DNA from: Mucilaginibacter pedocola
GTDB lineage: Bacteria; Bacteroidota; Bacteroidia; Sphingobacteriales; Sphingobacteriaceae
Assembly: GCF_002013915.1 (NCBI RefSeq)
Contig: NZ_MBTF01000001.1
Coordinates: 682,001-746,000, forward strand
Length of the DNA stretch: 64,000 bases
Direction of reading: 5' to 3'
How positions within the stretch are numbered: position 1 is the first letter of the stretch; the number at the start of each line of letters is the position of its first letter. The notes below the pieces were generated by a model. The model saw nothing but the letters and a program-made list of their open reading frames with translations, did not search any database and was not told the DNA's origin. This document shows positions 42,963 through 50,223 of the stretch, in pieces. A program made the translations under genes and the position numbers.

Positions 42963-43895
42963 ATGACGATTAACAACAGGCGTAATTTCCTAAAAACTGC
43001 CGGCACTTTGGCCATTGGCGGTATCGCCTTATCAAGCAAGGCGGTTTCCCTATTAAACTTCAAACCCAAACATGCGGTAGGCATACAGCTGTTCACGTTT
43101 TTTAATGTGATGGATGCCGATGTTAAAGGTACGCTTACCAAAGTTTCGGCAGCGGGTTATAAAGAAATTGAATCAGCTTTCAGCACAAAAGGCGGTTATT
43201 ATGGGCTAAAACCAAAAGAATTTAAAGCACTGGTAAACGGCGAAGGCCTTGCCTGGAAAAGCCATCACGTGTTGGGCGCACCCTTCAAATTGCCTCCCGG
43301 GTCTAAAATGCCTGCGGGTGCCGATGGCAAACCTATTACTATACCGCCCATGCTAAACCTGCGCGACAATGCTCAACAACTGGTTGACGAGGCTGCGGAA
43401 GGTGGGGTAACTTACCTGGTTTGCGCCAATACACCTATTGGCAGTTTAGATGAGATAAAACAATCGATAGAAACACTGAATAAAAGCGCCGAACTGGCCA
43501 CCAAAGCCGGTCTGCAGTTTTGTTACCATAACCACGATGCGGAGTTTAAAGCTGTAGAAGGTAAAATACCTTACGATTTGATGCTTGCCGAAACAGATCC
43601 GAAGCATACCAAATTCGAGTTGGATTTAGCCTGGGCAATAAAAGCAGGCAAAGATCCTGTGGAGATGTTTAAGCAACACCCCGGCCGCTTCCCGCTTTGG
43701 CATGTGAAGGATTTGGATGCGGCCCGCGAAACCATTTTACCGGTAGGTAGTGGCACTATCAACTTCAAACCCATATTTGCGGCAGCGGCATCGTCGGGCA
43801 TGCAACACTTTTTTGTGGAACACGATATGCCTAAAAACCCTTATGCAAGTATGGCGAGCAGCATTGCGTATATTGACAAAAAATTATTGGCTTAA
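42963..43895 (+). CDS. Sugar phosphate isomerase/epimerase, Tat-exported TIM barrel
   Basis: A 310-residue protein of the xylose-isomerase-like TIM-barrel family. The N-terminus has a twin-arginine signal 'NRRNFLKTAGTLAIGGIALSSKA', so it is likely exported folded to the periplasm. Barrel strands include 'VGIQLFTFFNVM', 'LQFCYHNHDAEFKAVEG' with metal-ligand-type His and Glu, 'KFELDLAWAIKAGKDPVEMFKQHPGRFPLWHVKDLD', and 'QHFFVEHDMP'. Family members isomerise or epimerise sugars and cyclitols using a divalent metal; the substrate here is unknown. The start is fixed by the Tat signal and the inverted repeat just before it. Confidence 0.9.
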   Translation: MTINNRRNFLKTAGTLAIGGIALSSKAVSLLNFKPKHAVGIQLFTFFNVMDADVKGTLTKVSAAGYKEIESAFSTKGGYYGLKPKEFKALVNGEGLAWKSHHVLGAPFKLPPGSKMPAGADGKPITIPPMLNLRDNAQQLVDEAAEGGVTYLVCANTPIGSLDEIKQSIETLNKSAELATKAGLQFCYHNHDAEFKAVEGKIPYDLMLAETDPKHTKFELDLAWAIKAGKDPVEMFKQHPGRFPLWHVKDLDAARETILPVGSGTINFKPIFAAAASSGMQHFFVEHDMPKNPYASMASSIAYIDKKLLA

Positions 43896-43917
43896 TAAAG
43901 CGGTATAGCCAACTACC

Positions 43918-43955
43918 AACAAAGGGTTTAAATCACACGATTTAAACCCTTTGTT
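43918..43955. terminator. Strong bidirectional terminator
   Basis: AACAAAGGGTTTAAATC (43918-43934) pairs with GATTTAAACCCTTTGTT (43939-43955), a perfect 17-bp stem with a four-base loop, between convergent genes. Confidence 0.88.
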
Positions 43956-43973
43956 TCGCTATAGCAAACTTGA

Positions 43974-44255
43974 TTACTCGCCTGCGTCTATAAAAGCCTG
44001 TACAAAGGCATCTTCGGTAATCGCTGTGATCAATGCCGTTATGACATCTTTTCCCGGCGATTCGTCATCCAAATCATCAGCATGCTCTTCAAGTTTATCC
44101 AAGTAGGCAACCGCTTGTTCCTCGTCGTCAAACAGTAATACAACATCTTCATTTATTTCTGTGTTTGTTCCGTTTGGCGGCTTTGGGATATTGTAGTCGA
44201 CAAACATGTCTTTGTTGATCAGCGCCGAACTTTGCGGGATGTCTATTCGTAGCAT
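43974..44255 (-). CDS. Small acidic hypothetical protein
   Basis: A 93-residue, strongly acidic protein that I do not recognise. It has 'INEDVVLLFDDEEQAVAYLDKLEEHADDLDDESPGKDVITALITAITEDAFVQAFIDAGE', mostly predicted helical in the C-terminal half, and no signal peptide. It follows the DUF4251 gene on the same strand with three bases between them, so the two are almost certainly cotranscribed and perhaps translationally coupled. A terminator lies just beyond its stop codon. Confidence 0.7.
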   Translation of the reverse strand: MLRIDIPQSSALINKDMFVDYNIPKPPNGTNTEINEDVVLLFDDEEQAVAYLDKLEEHADDLDDESPGKDVITALITAITEDAFVQAFIDAGE

Positions 44256-44258
44256 AGT

Positions 44259-44822
44259 TTATTTATTTGCGTTCATTTTGGGCTTCTCGGGTTTTTCTAT
44301 AAAACCGTAAAACCTGATCGATTGCCTGTTGGCACTTATTACAGATAAATCACCGGTACCATTGGCGGTTATCGTAAGAATCATTTGATTGGTATATTTA
44401 GCATCCTTCAACCTGAGGGTAACAATTGAGCTACCATTTTTCTTTGCAGTTGTGACATACTCAAAATTGGTAGATGTAAATTTTATGCCGTTATCACTTG
44501 GCGAATTATACCCAACAGCAAAGTAGGCTTCGCCAAAATAGGGTAGGTAAGATGTAACGGTATCCGGCGTAACAGTTAGGTCGTAATTGCTGTTTAAATA
44601 GCGCGGATTAGTAGACCCCGGGTTGTTCAATAATTGTATTGCAGTGTTGTTTATCGGAAAAACGTACTGCGCCTTAAAAACAAAGTTTTTTGATTGAATA
44701 AGTTGTTTTATTTCAGCTTCCTGCGCGGCTTTTTTCTCGGCTTTGCTATTTTGCGCCATTACCGGCTGCAGCGCAGCACACGATAAAATAGCGGCAAATA
44801 ATATTTTGGCTAAAGTTTTCAT
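44259..44822 (-). CDS. DUF4251 domain-containing secreted protein
   Basis: A 187-residue protein with a signal peptide (MKTLAKILFAAILSCAALQPVMAQ). It then has a Lys/Glu/Ala-rich segment 'KAEKKAAQEAEIKQLIQSKNFVFKAQYVFP' and the DUF4251 core 'YLNSNYDLTVTPDTVTSYLPYFGEAYFAVGYNSPSDNGIKFTSTNFEY', ending in an Arg-rich strand and 'FYGFIEKPEKPK'. DUF4251 proteins are common, periplasmic and uncharacterised in Bacteroidota. It is first of a two-gene unit with the small acidic protein. Confidence 0.9.
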   Translation of the reverse strand: MKTLAKILFAAILSCAALQPVMAQNSKAEKKAAQEAEIKQLIQSKNFVFKAQYVFPINNTAIQLLNNPGSTNPRYLNSNYDLTVTPDTVTSYLPYFGEAYFAVGYNSPSDNGIKFTSTNFEYVTTAKKNGSSIVTLRLKDAKYTNQMILTITANGTGDLSVISANRQSIRFYGFIEKPEKPKMNANK

Positions 44823-44832
44823 TGCTAAAGTA

Positions 44833-44985
44833 TTATGGTATAAATATAACGCTTGTTTGTTGTATAACCGTATAGTTATCTATCAGTTTAAATAGTATTG
44901 GGGCGTGTATCTGTTTAGACACTTTTGCCGCCCCTTGGTTTAAAGGTATTGGCCCATAAACTTTGTTGGTGATCGTTCTTTTCAT
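44833..44985 (-). CDS. Possible 50-residue small ORF (uncertain)
   Basis: On the minus strand an ATG at 44985 opens 50 codons, 'MKRTITNKVYGPIPLNQGAAK...', ending TAA at 44833, just upstream of the DUF4251 gene. It has no signal peptide and no motif I know. Overlap with the DUF4251 promoter region makes it doubtful. It is listed because the 288-base spacer (44823-45110) otherwise holds only the htpG terminator. Confidence 0.25.
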   Translation of the reverse strand: MKRTITNKVYGPIPLNQGAAKVSKQIHAPILFKLIDNYTVIQQTSVIFIP

Positions 44986-45059
44986 GCTTTCTGTTGTTTG
45001 TAGTTAGGATGCAAAACGCGAACAGATTCCATAAAGCAATTGAAAAAATGCAAATAAAA

Positions 45060-45090
45060 AAGCCGCTCGTTTGCACGGCGGCTTCTTTTC
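45060..45090 (-). terminator. Rho-independent terminator of htpG
   Basis: On the minus strand AAGCCGC (from 45084) and GCGGCTT (to 45060) form the stem, followed by TTTTTATTT. Confidence 0.85.
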
Positions 45091-45109
45091 TTTAAATCCG
45101 AAATCCGAA

Positions 45110-46993
45110 TTAAATAAGGCTTACGCTTCTGTTTACAAACTCTGTTAACTCTGCACCTGTTAACAAGCCTTGCGAAAGCAATGCCAGGTCGAACGCTTGT
45201 TTAGCTAATTGAGCTTGTGCGTCGGTGTTATCGTCTGCCAATATTTTAGAGATAAGCTTGTGGTTTCCGTTTACAATTACATTGTAATTATCGGGCATGT
45301 TGCCGTAGAAGCTCATGCCGCCGCCCATAGCTGCCATATCTTTCATACGGCGCATAAACTCGTCCATGGTAACGGTTACCGGTAACTCATCCGGGCTAAG
45401 GCTTTCCAGTTTTACTTTGTAAGCCGGTTTATTAATAGCCGCATCGAATATCTCTTTTATTTTGGTTGATTGCTCTTCCGTTAAAACAGATTCAGGGTTC
45501 TCGTCCTTTTTGATCAGTTTATCGGCAACATCGGCATCAACGCGTTTCAGTTGAGTTTTCTCCAGTTTCTGCTCCAACTGGCTCACAAAGTGGGTATCAA
45601 TAGGCGAGTTCATTACCAATACATCGTAACCTTTTTTACCTGCCGACTGGATGAAAGCATCCTGTTTGTCGGGGTCGTTGGTGTAAATGTATACAAGGTT
45701 ACCGTCTTTATCGGTTTGTGTCGGCTCAACTTTATCTTTGTATTCGGCTAAAGTGAAGTTCTCTTTTTTGGTGTTGGTAACCAAAACGAAATCTTTTGCC
45801 TTATCGTAGAATTTGTCTTCGCTGATCATGCCGTATTTCACAAACAGGCCAATATCGCCCCATTTTTCTTCGAAGCCTTTGCGGTCGGCTTTAAACAGGT
45901 CTGATAATTTATCAGCTACTTTTTTTGTGATGTAAGTGTTTATTTTCTTCACGTTCCCATCGGCCTGCAGGAAGCTACGCGATACGTTCAGCGGGATGTC
46001 CGGTGAATCGATAACGCCGTGCAACAGCATCAAAAACTCAGGGACGATATCTTTCACCTCATCGGTAATAAACACCTGGCGGCTGAAGAGTTTGATCTTG
46101 TTTTTGCTCATCTCAAAATCGTTCTTCAGCTTAGGGAAGTACAATACACCGGTAAGGTTGAAAGGGTAATCAACATTCAGGTGTATCCAGAACAGCGGGT
46201 CTTCGCTGTATGGGTAAAGCTCTTTGTAGAATTTCAGGTAATCTTCGTCCTTCAGTTCGCTTGGTGCTTTTGTCCAGATAGGGGTGGTATCGTTAATAAT
46301 GTTATCAGTTTCTACCGATACATATTTTGGTTTGCCTTCTTCGTCAACTCCATCTTCTTCCTCTTGGGTAGTAGTGCCAAATTTGATAGGTACGGGCAGG
46401 AATTTGCAGTACTTATCCAGAATCTCCTGCAATTTGTGCTTGCTCAAAAACTCTTCGCTTTCGGCGTTGATGTGCAGGGTAATTTCGGTACCGCGTTCTT
46501 CCAGGCTGCCTTCGCTAATTTCAAATTCGGTGCTGCCATCGCAAGTCCAGCGGGCAGGTTCGGCACCGTCCTGATAGCTTAAGGTTTCAATATCCACACG
46601 GTCGGCCACCATAAATGCCGAGTAGAAACCTAAACCGAAGCGGCCGATGATCTCGTTGGCATCTTTAGCTTCCTTAAATTTCTCTACGAATTCGGTAGCG
46701 CCTGAGAAGGCTATCTGGTTGATGTATTTTTTTATTTCCTCGGCCGTCATACCCAAGCCATTGTCGGATATGGTGATGGTCTTTTTGTCTGCATCAAAAG
46801 CTACTTCAACACGCAGGTCGCCAAGTTCGCCGTTATACTGGCCTAAAGAAGATAAGCGCTTGATCTTTTGCGTCGCATCAACGGCGTTAGAAACCAGCTC
46901 GCGCAGAAATATCTCGTTATCAGAGTATAAAAACTTTTTAATGATAGGGAAAATGTTTTCGGTGTGTATCGAAATAGATCCTTTTTCTTGCAT
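45110..46993 (-). CDS. htpG: Molecular chaperone HtpG (Hsp90)
   Basis: A 627-residue Hsp90. The ATPase domain has 'FLRELVSNAVDATQKIKRL', 'ITISDNGLGMTAEEI' and 'IIGRFGLGFYSAFMVADRV'. The middle domain has 'PLFWIHLNVDYPFNLTGVLYFPKL', 'FSRQVFITDEVKDIVPEFLMLLHGVIDSPDIPLNVSRSFLQ'. The C-terminal dimerisation part is complete. It is an ATP-driven chaperone in the cytoplasm. It is transcribed alone, with its own terminator at 45060. No CIRCE-like or other heat-shock site was obvious upstream. Confidence 0.97.
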   Translation of the reverse strand: MQEKGSISIHTENIFPIIKKFLYSDNEIFLRELVSNAVDATQKIKRLSSLGQYNGELGDLRVEVAFDADKKTITISDNGLGMTAEEIKKYINQIAFSGATEFVEKFKEAKDANEIIGRFGLGFYSAFMVADRVDIETLSYQDGAEPARWTCDGSTEFEISEGSLEERGTEITLHINAESEEFLSKHKLQEILDKYCKFLPVPIKFGTTTQEEEDGVDEEGKPKYVSVETDNIINDTTPIWTKAPSELKDEDYLKFYKELYPYSEDPLFWIHLNVDYPFNLTGVLYFPKLKNDFEMSKNKIKLFSRQVFITDEVKDIVPEFLMLLHGVIDSPDIPLNVSRSFLQADGNVKKINTYITKKVADKLSDLFKADRKGFEEKWGDIGLFVKYGMISEDKFYDKAKDFVLVTNTKKENFTLAEYKDKVEPTQTDKDGNLVYIYTNDPDKQDAFIQSAGKKGYDVLVMNSPIDTHFVSQLEQKLEKTQLKRVDADVADKLIKKDENPESVLTEEQSTKIKEIFDAAINKPAYKVKLESLSPDELPVTVTMDEFMRRMKDMAAMGGGMSFYGNMPDNYNVIVNGNHKLISKILADDNTDAQAQLAKQAFDLALLSQGLLTGAELTEFVNRSVSLI

Positions 46994-47091
46994 CGTTTTA
47001 TGATTTTATAATGATTTACAATTTATGGTAAACCAATGAACAAGCGGCGTTCCAAAAGGGGAGGAGGTGACGAATTGGCAGGGAGGAGAAC

Positions 47092-47559
47092 TCAATGGTC
47101 AGCTTTTTTCACAAAGGTGGTTCTGCGGCCTTCCCGTTCCGTAATAGTTAACTTATCGGACGTTAACTCAATCACTTCCGTTGTTACTATTTCGTAATAA
47201 TCGCCATTTTTATCCTTTTTAGCATGTCCGGTGTTGATAAGGTATTGAGCGGCGACGCTATAGGGCTTGTTGTAATACAAAAGATGAATGATCGCATTTT
47301 TTTTTGTTGTCGAAATACCATTTGCCGTTATCGGCATTTACTTGCGTAAACTGTTTTGTATATGTACCATCGTTTCGATAAGTGGTGAGAGCCCTGTGGC
47401 TATCTCAAATCCGAAAGGATGCTTGATTGTGTCTATCTTTTTACCGTTGCTATCCATCATAGCAGAAAACTCCCACGTTCCAACAAGTTCTGGCTTTATT
47501 TGCGCAAAAAGAGAGGCCGATACGAACAAAAATATACTTATTAAAAATAGCTTTTTCAT
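47092..47559 (-). pseudogene. Lipocalin-like secreted protein gene with two frameshifts
   Basis: Frame 1 from 47559 gives a signal peptide (MKKLFLISIFLFVSASLFAQ) and 'KPELVGTWEFSAMMDSNGKKIDTIKHPFGFEIATG', then runs out of register and stops at 47338. A second frame from about 47394 continues the sense, 'ALTTYRNDGTYTKQFTQVNADNGKWYFDNKK'. Frame 1 resumes after a nine-A run (47297-47305) as 'NAIIHLLYYNKPYSVAAQYLINTGHAKKD...'. A one-base loss near 47392 and a one-base gain in the A-run together explain it. The full protein would be about 155 residues, resembling lipocalin-like DUF proteins of Bacteroidota. Confidence 0.7.
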
Positions 47560-47605
47560 GATAATTGTTTAGGTTGAAGTTCAAAGGTATTATTTATCGT
47601 TGATG

Positions 47606-48151
47606 TTATTGTTCTGATAGCGTTCCCAGTTTGTTTATTATTTCATTCACTGATTTTATGACCTCACTTTTTGTCTCCTCATCCGTAATCTCCCCATCAG
47701 CCCCAACCTTCGACCTCACAAACTTTACCAGCAAAGTAGCCTCAGGTATCAAAGTAGCATTAATAGCCCCCAATATCAGCTGCATAGCTGCATGGCAAGC
47801 CTCGCCGCCTAATGATGCAGTTATTAGCGCGGTAGGCTTTTCTACAAAACTGCCGCTGCTTACCGTCCAATCCAGCGCGTTCTTTAATTGGCCGGGTACG
47901 CCAAAGGCATATTCGGGCGTGCAAAAAATTACCACATCGGCATTTTTAATGAAGCTGCGAAACTCGGCTACATTTTCATCAACATGCTCGTGATCATTCC
48001 CCGGGTCGAAGGGAGGGATGACCGCAAGGCGATCGTAAATAAAGTAGTTTACATCTGGCGGTAATAATGTGCCTATGAATTTCAGGATGTGATGATTGCT
48101 CGAACCCGAGCGAAGGCTGCCCGGGATAGCGAAGATGGTTTTGTTTTTCAC
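47606..48151 (-). CDS. NAD(P)H-dependent FMN reductase
   Basis: A 181-residue flavodoxin-like protein. 'IFAIPGSLRSGSSNHHILKFI' is the FMN phosphate loop, and 'VVIFCTPEYAFGVPGQLKNALDWTVSSGSFVEKPTALITASLGGEA' is the second, strongly conserved FMN/NAD(P)H-binding block. Members reduce FMN, quinones, azo dyes or chromate; the specific electron acceptor is not evident. The length is typical. It lies downstream of the terminator of the mlaD gene, so it probably has its own promoter. Confidence 0.92.
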   Translation of the reverse strand: MKNKTIFAIPGSLRSGSSNHHILKFIGTLLPPDVNYFIYDRLAVIPPFDPGNDHEHVDENVAEFRSFIKNADVVIFCTPEYAFGVPGQLKNALDWTVSSGSFVEKPTALITASLGGEACHAAMQLILGAINATLIPEATLLVKFVRSKVGADGEITDEETKSEVIKSVNEIINKLGTLSEQ

Positions 48152-48163
48152 TATTAAAAAATA

Positions 48164-48192
48164 AACCCGGCACCTGTGTTTGATGCCGGGAG
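48164..48192 (-). terminator. Terminator of the amidase-mlaD unit
   Basis: On the minus strand CCCGGCA and TGCCGGG (48184-48190 and 48166-48172) form a seven-bp stem followed by TTTATTTTTT. Confidence 0.8.
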
Positions 48193-48272
48193 TTTTATCT
48201 GTTGAAATTCGTTGTGTTAAAGTGTCAGATTATAAAACCAATCTCTAACCTCAGTCCTCTAACCTCTAAAGC

Positions 48273-49217
48273 CTAATTCCCTTTCTTCCCAAATATAGAG
48301 AAGTGTACGTAACGGCTTGGATGAGCCTTCAGGTCGATCATCAGGTTATCCAGGTTTTTTGATGCATTGTTCAGGTTATCGTAAAGCTTGGTATCATTCA
48401 TCAATAAACCTATCGAACCATCGGTACTGTTTACTTTAGCCATGGTAGCTTGCAAATCGGCAACGGCTTTGTTGGCGTTCTCCAAGGTTTGCTTGATGTT
48501 TGAGTTAGCCAAATCGCCGCTAAACTTGTTAAAGTTGCCGGCAATGCCATCCAGCTTAGCAGTGCTGTTTTTTAGATTGGCCGATGTTACTTCGGCGTTT
48601 GCCATTATTTGGTTTACGTGGCCGGTTTGCGCGGCCAGCAGGGCATCAAGCTTTTTAGTAGTGCCTTGCAAAGTTTCCAGAGAAACCGCTATGGCAGCAA
48701 AGCTGCGGTCAACATTCTTCTGGAAGTTAGGGTTCAGTATTTGGTTAATAGCTCCCATTGCCGAGTCTACCTTTGTCATTAATACCTCTGCCTTGCGCTG
48801 TATAGGTTGCAGGCTTTCTGCCAGGCTGCCCTGTATATCGGCACGCAGGGTATCCTGGTCTTCGGCAAGTTTCGGGCTGTTGCCCAGTTCAAATACGATT
48901 GCTTTACCACCAAGCAGGTCGGTGCTTTCCAGTTTGGCAAGGGTGTTATCGGGCACCGCGTACTTAGAGTTTACTTTAAACTCTACTATACTGCGCCCGT
49001 CGGGCTGTAGTTCCATTTTAGATACAAGCCCAATCTGGAAGCCATTTACCAATACGGGTTTAGATACGGTTAAGCCTTCTACACTGCGGTACACAGCGTA
49101 AAACTTGTTTGATCCCGAAAAAACGTCGTTACCTTTTAAAAAGCTGTAGGCAAGTATAAGTATAGTGATGGATATGGCCGTAAGGGCCCCGATCTTGGTT
49201 TCGTTTGATATTTTCAA
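48273..49217 (-). CDS. MlaD/MCE-family lipid transport protein
   Basis: A 314-residue protein with one N-terminal membrane anchor ('IGALTAISITILILAYSFLKG'). A single MCE domain follows: 'FYAVYRSVEGLTVSKPVLVNGFQIGLVSKMELQPDGRSIVEFKVNSKYAVPDNTLAKLESTDLLGGKAIVFELG'. A long helical, coiled-coil tail with repeated 'LDALLAAQTGHVNQIMANAEVTSANLKNSTAKLDGIAGNFNKFSGDLAN' comes last. MCE proteins form hexameric rings that pass phospholipids between membranes. The MlaE/MlaF permease and ATPase are not in the window. It follows the amidase gene by 36 bp, same strand. Confidence 0.92.
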   Translation of the reverse strand: MKISNETKIGALTAISITILILAYSFLKGNDVFSGSNKFYAVYRSVEGLTVSKPVLVNGFQIGLVSKMELQPDGRSIVEFKVNSKYAVPDNTLAKLESTDLLGGKAIVFELGNSPKLAEDQDTLRADIQGSLAESLQPIQRKAEVLMTKVDSAMGAINQILNPNFQKNVDRSFAAIAVSLETLQGTTKKLDALLAAQTGHVNQIMANAEVTSANLKNSTAKLDGIAGNFNKFSGDLANSNIKQTLENANKAVADLQATMAKVNSTDGSIGLLMNDTKLYDNLNNASKNLDNLMIDLKAHPSRYVHFSIFGKKGN

Positions 49218-49253
49218 GGTAGGTATATGTTTTTGTTATAGATGTATGCTTTG

Positions 49254-50171
49254 TTAGTTTGTTGTAACGCCTTCTATCTGGCTTTTGTAACTCTTAATAG
49301 CGCGCACAATAGAATTTACAATATCATTTTGCCCTTCTTCCGAGTTAAGGTATTCCTCTTCTTCGGGGTTATTAATGTAACCTGTTTCTACCAGTACCGA
49401 TGGCATTGCTGCGTGGCAAAGCACATAAAGCCCCTGCTCGCGTAAGCCCTCGGTGCGCCTTCCATCGTTCTGAACAAGTTCATCGTTAATAAAGTTTGCA
49501 ATATTCACACTTTGTTTACGGAATTTGCGCTTATACTCGTTGGTAAGGATGATAACTACCGGGTCGTCAGGGTCTAAGGCCGCACCATTCATTTCCGAAT
49601 CTTCCTCTACCTGGTTGTTTTTAATAGCATTCTCTTCCTCACGCGAGCGGTGCAAACCGTATATCAGCATCAGCACGCCTTTGCCTGAACGATCGGGAAC
49701 ACGCACGCTTTTATAAACTGCTTTGCCGCGTTTGGTGCCTACGCGTTCGCGTACTACCCTGTCGGCAAGAGAGTTGCAGTGAAGCGAAATAAACAGTTGC
49801 CCCTTATTTTCATTGGCTATTTGCGCGCGCCTTTCCCAGGATACATCGTCGGCTGTAGAGCGGGTTAAAACCGCTTTCACGCCATTAATATCTTTTTCAA
49901 TTGCTTTCTGCAATTTAAGGCCAAGGGCCAGCGTTACATTCCTTTCTGAAGAAAAAGAACCATCGGCGCCGCGCGAATAATGCCCCGGAGGAGAACCCTC
50001 AGCTTTGGCACCGTGACCGGGGTCGATAATGACGGTTTTTAGCTTGAATGAGTTTACTATGGTATCTTTTTTAGTAGAAGCTTCTAACTTTAATGAAAAC
50101 AACGATAAGCACATAAACAATGCCGCCGGACCCGAAATCAATTTCAACCTGTTCAATATTTTATTTTTCAT
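49254..50171 (-). CDS. N-acetylmuramoyl-L-alanine amidase (Amidase_3)
   Basis: A 305-residue secreted amidase. A hydrophobic N-terminal segment (about 13-30) acts as signal. The zinc site is visible: His in 'VIIDPGHGAKAEGSPPG', Glu in 'SSERNVTLALGLKLQ' and His in 'QLFISLHCNSLAD'; the catalytic Glu is in 'SVLVETGYINNPEEEEYLNSE'. An insert between the second His and the last motif is longer than in minimal AmiC domains. It hydrolyses the amide bond between MurNAc and the peptide stem, in cell separation. It is divergent from lptD and upstream of mlaD, a common envelope cluster. Confidence 0.94.
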   Translation of the reverse strand: MKNKILNRLKLISGPAALFMCLSLFSLKLEASTKKDTIVNSFKLKTVIIDPGHGAKAEGSPPGHYSRGADGSFSSERNVTLALGLKLQKAIEKDINGVKAVLTRSTADDVSWERRAQIANENKGQLFISLHCNSLADRVVRERVGTKRGKAVYKSVRVPDRSGKGVLMLIYGLHRSREEENAIKNNQVEEDSEMNGAALDPDDPVVIILTNEYKRKFRKQSVNIANFINDELVQNDGRRTEGLREQGLYVLCHAAMPSVLVETGYINNPEEEEYLNSEEGQNDIVNSIVRAIKSYKSQIEGVTTN

Positions 50172-50199
50172 TATGTTTGAACGCTGTTAACTGTACCTG

Positions 50200-50207
50200 C
50201 AAAAATA
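50200..50207 (-). promoter_or_regulatory. Candidate -7 box TATTTTTG of the amidase gene
   Basis: On the minus strand TATTTTTG fits TAnnTTTG and lies 28 bases before the start at 50171. Confidence 0.4.
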
Positions 50208-50223
50208 CTATTCATAATCAATT

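Noticed and set aside
47297..47305. Programmed frameshifting at the nine-A run
   Set aside because: Two separate indels are needed to read the protein, so slippage at the A-run alone would not give a full product.
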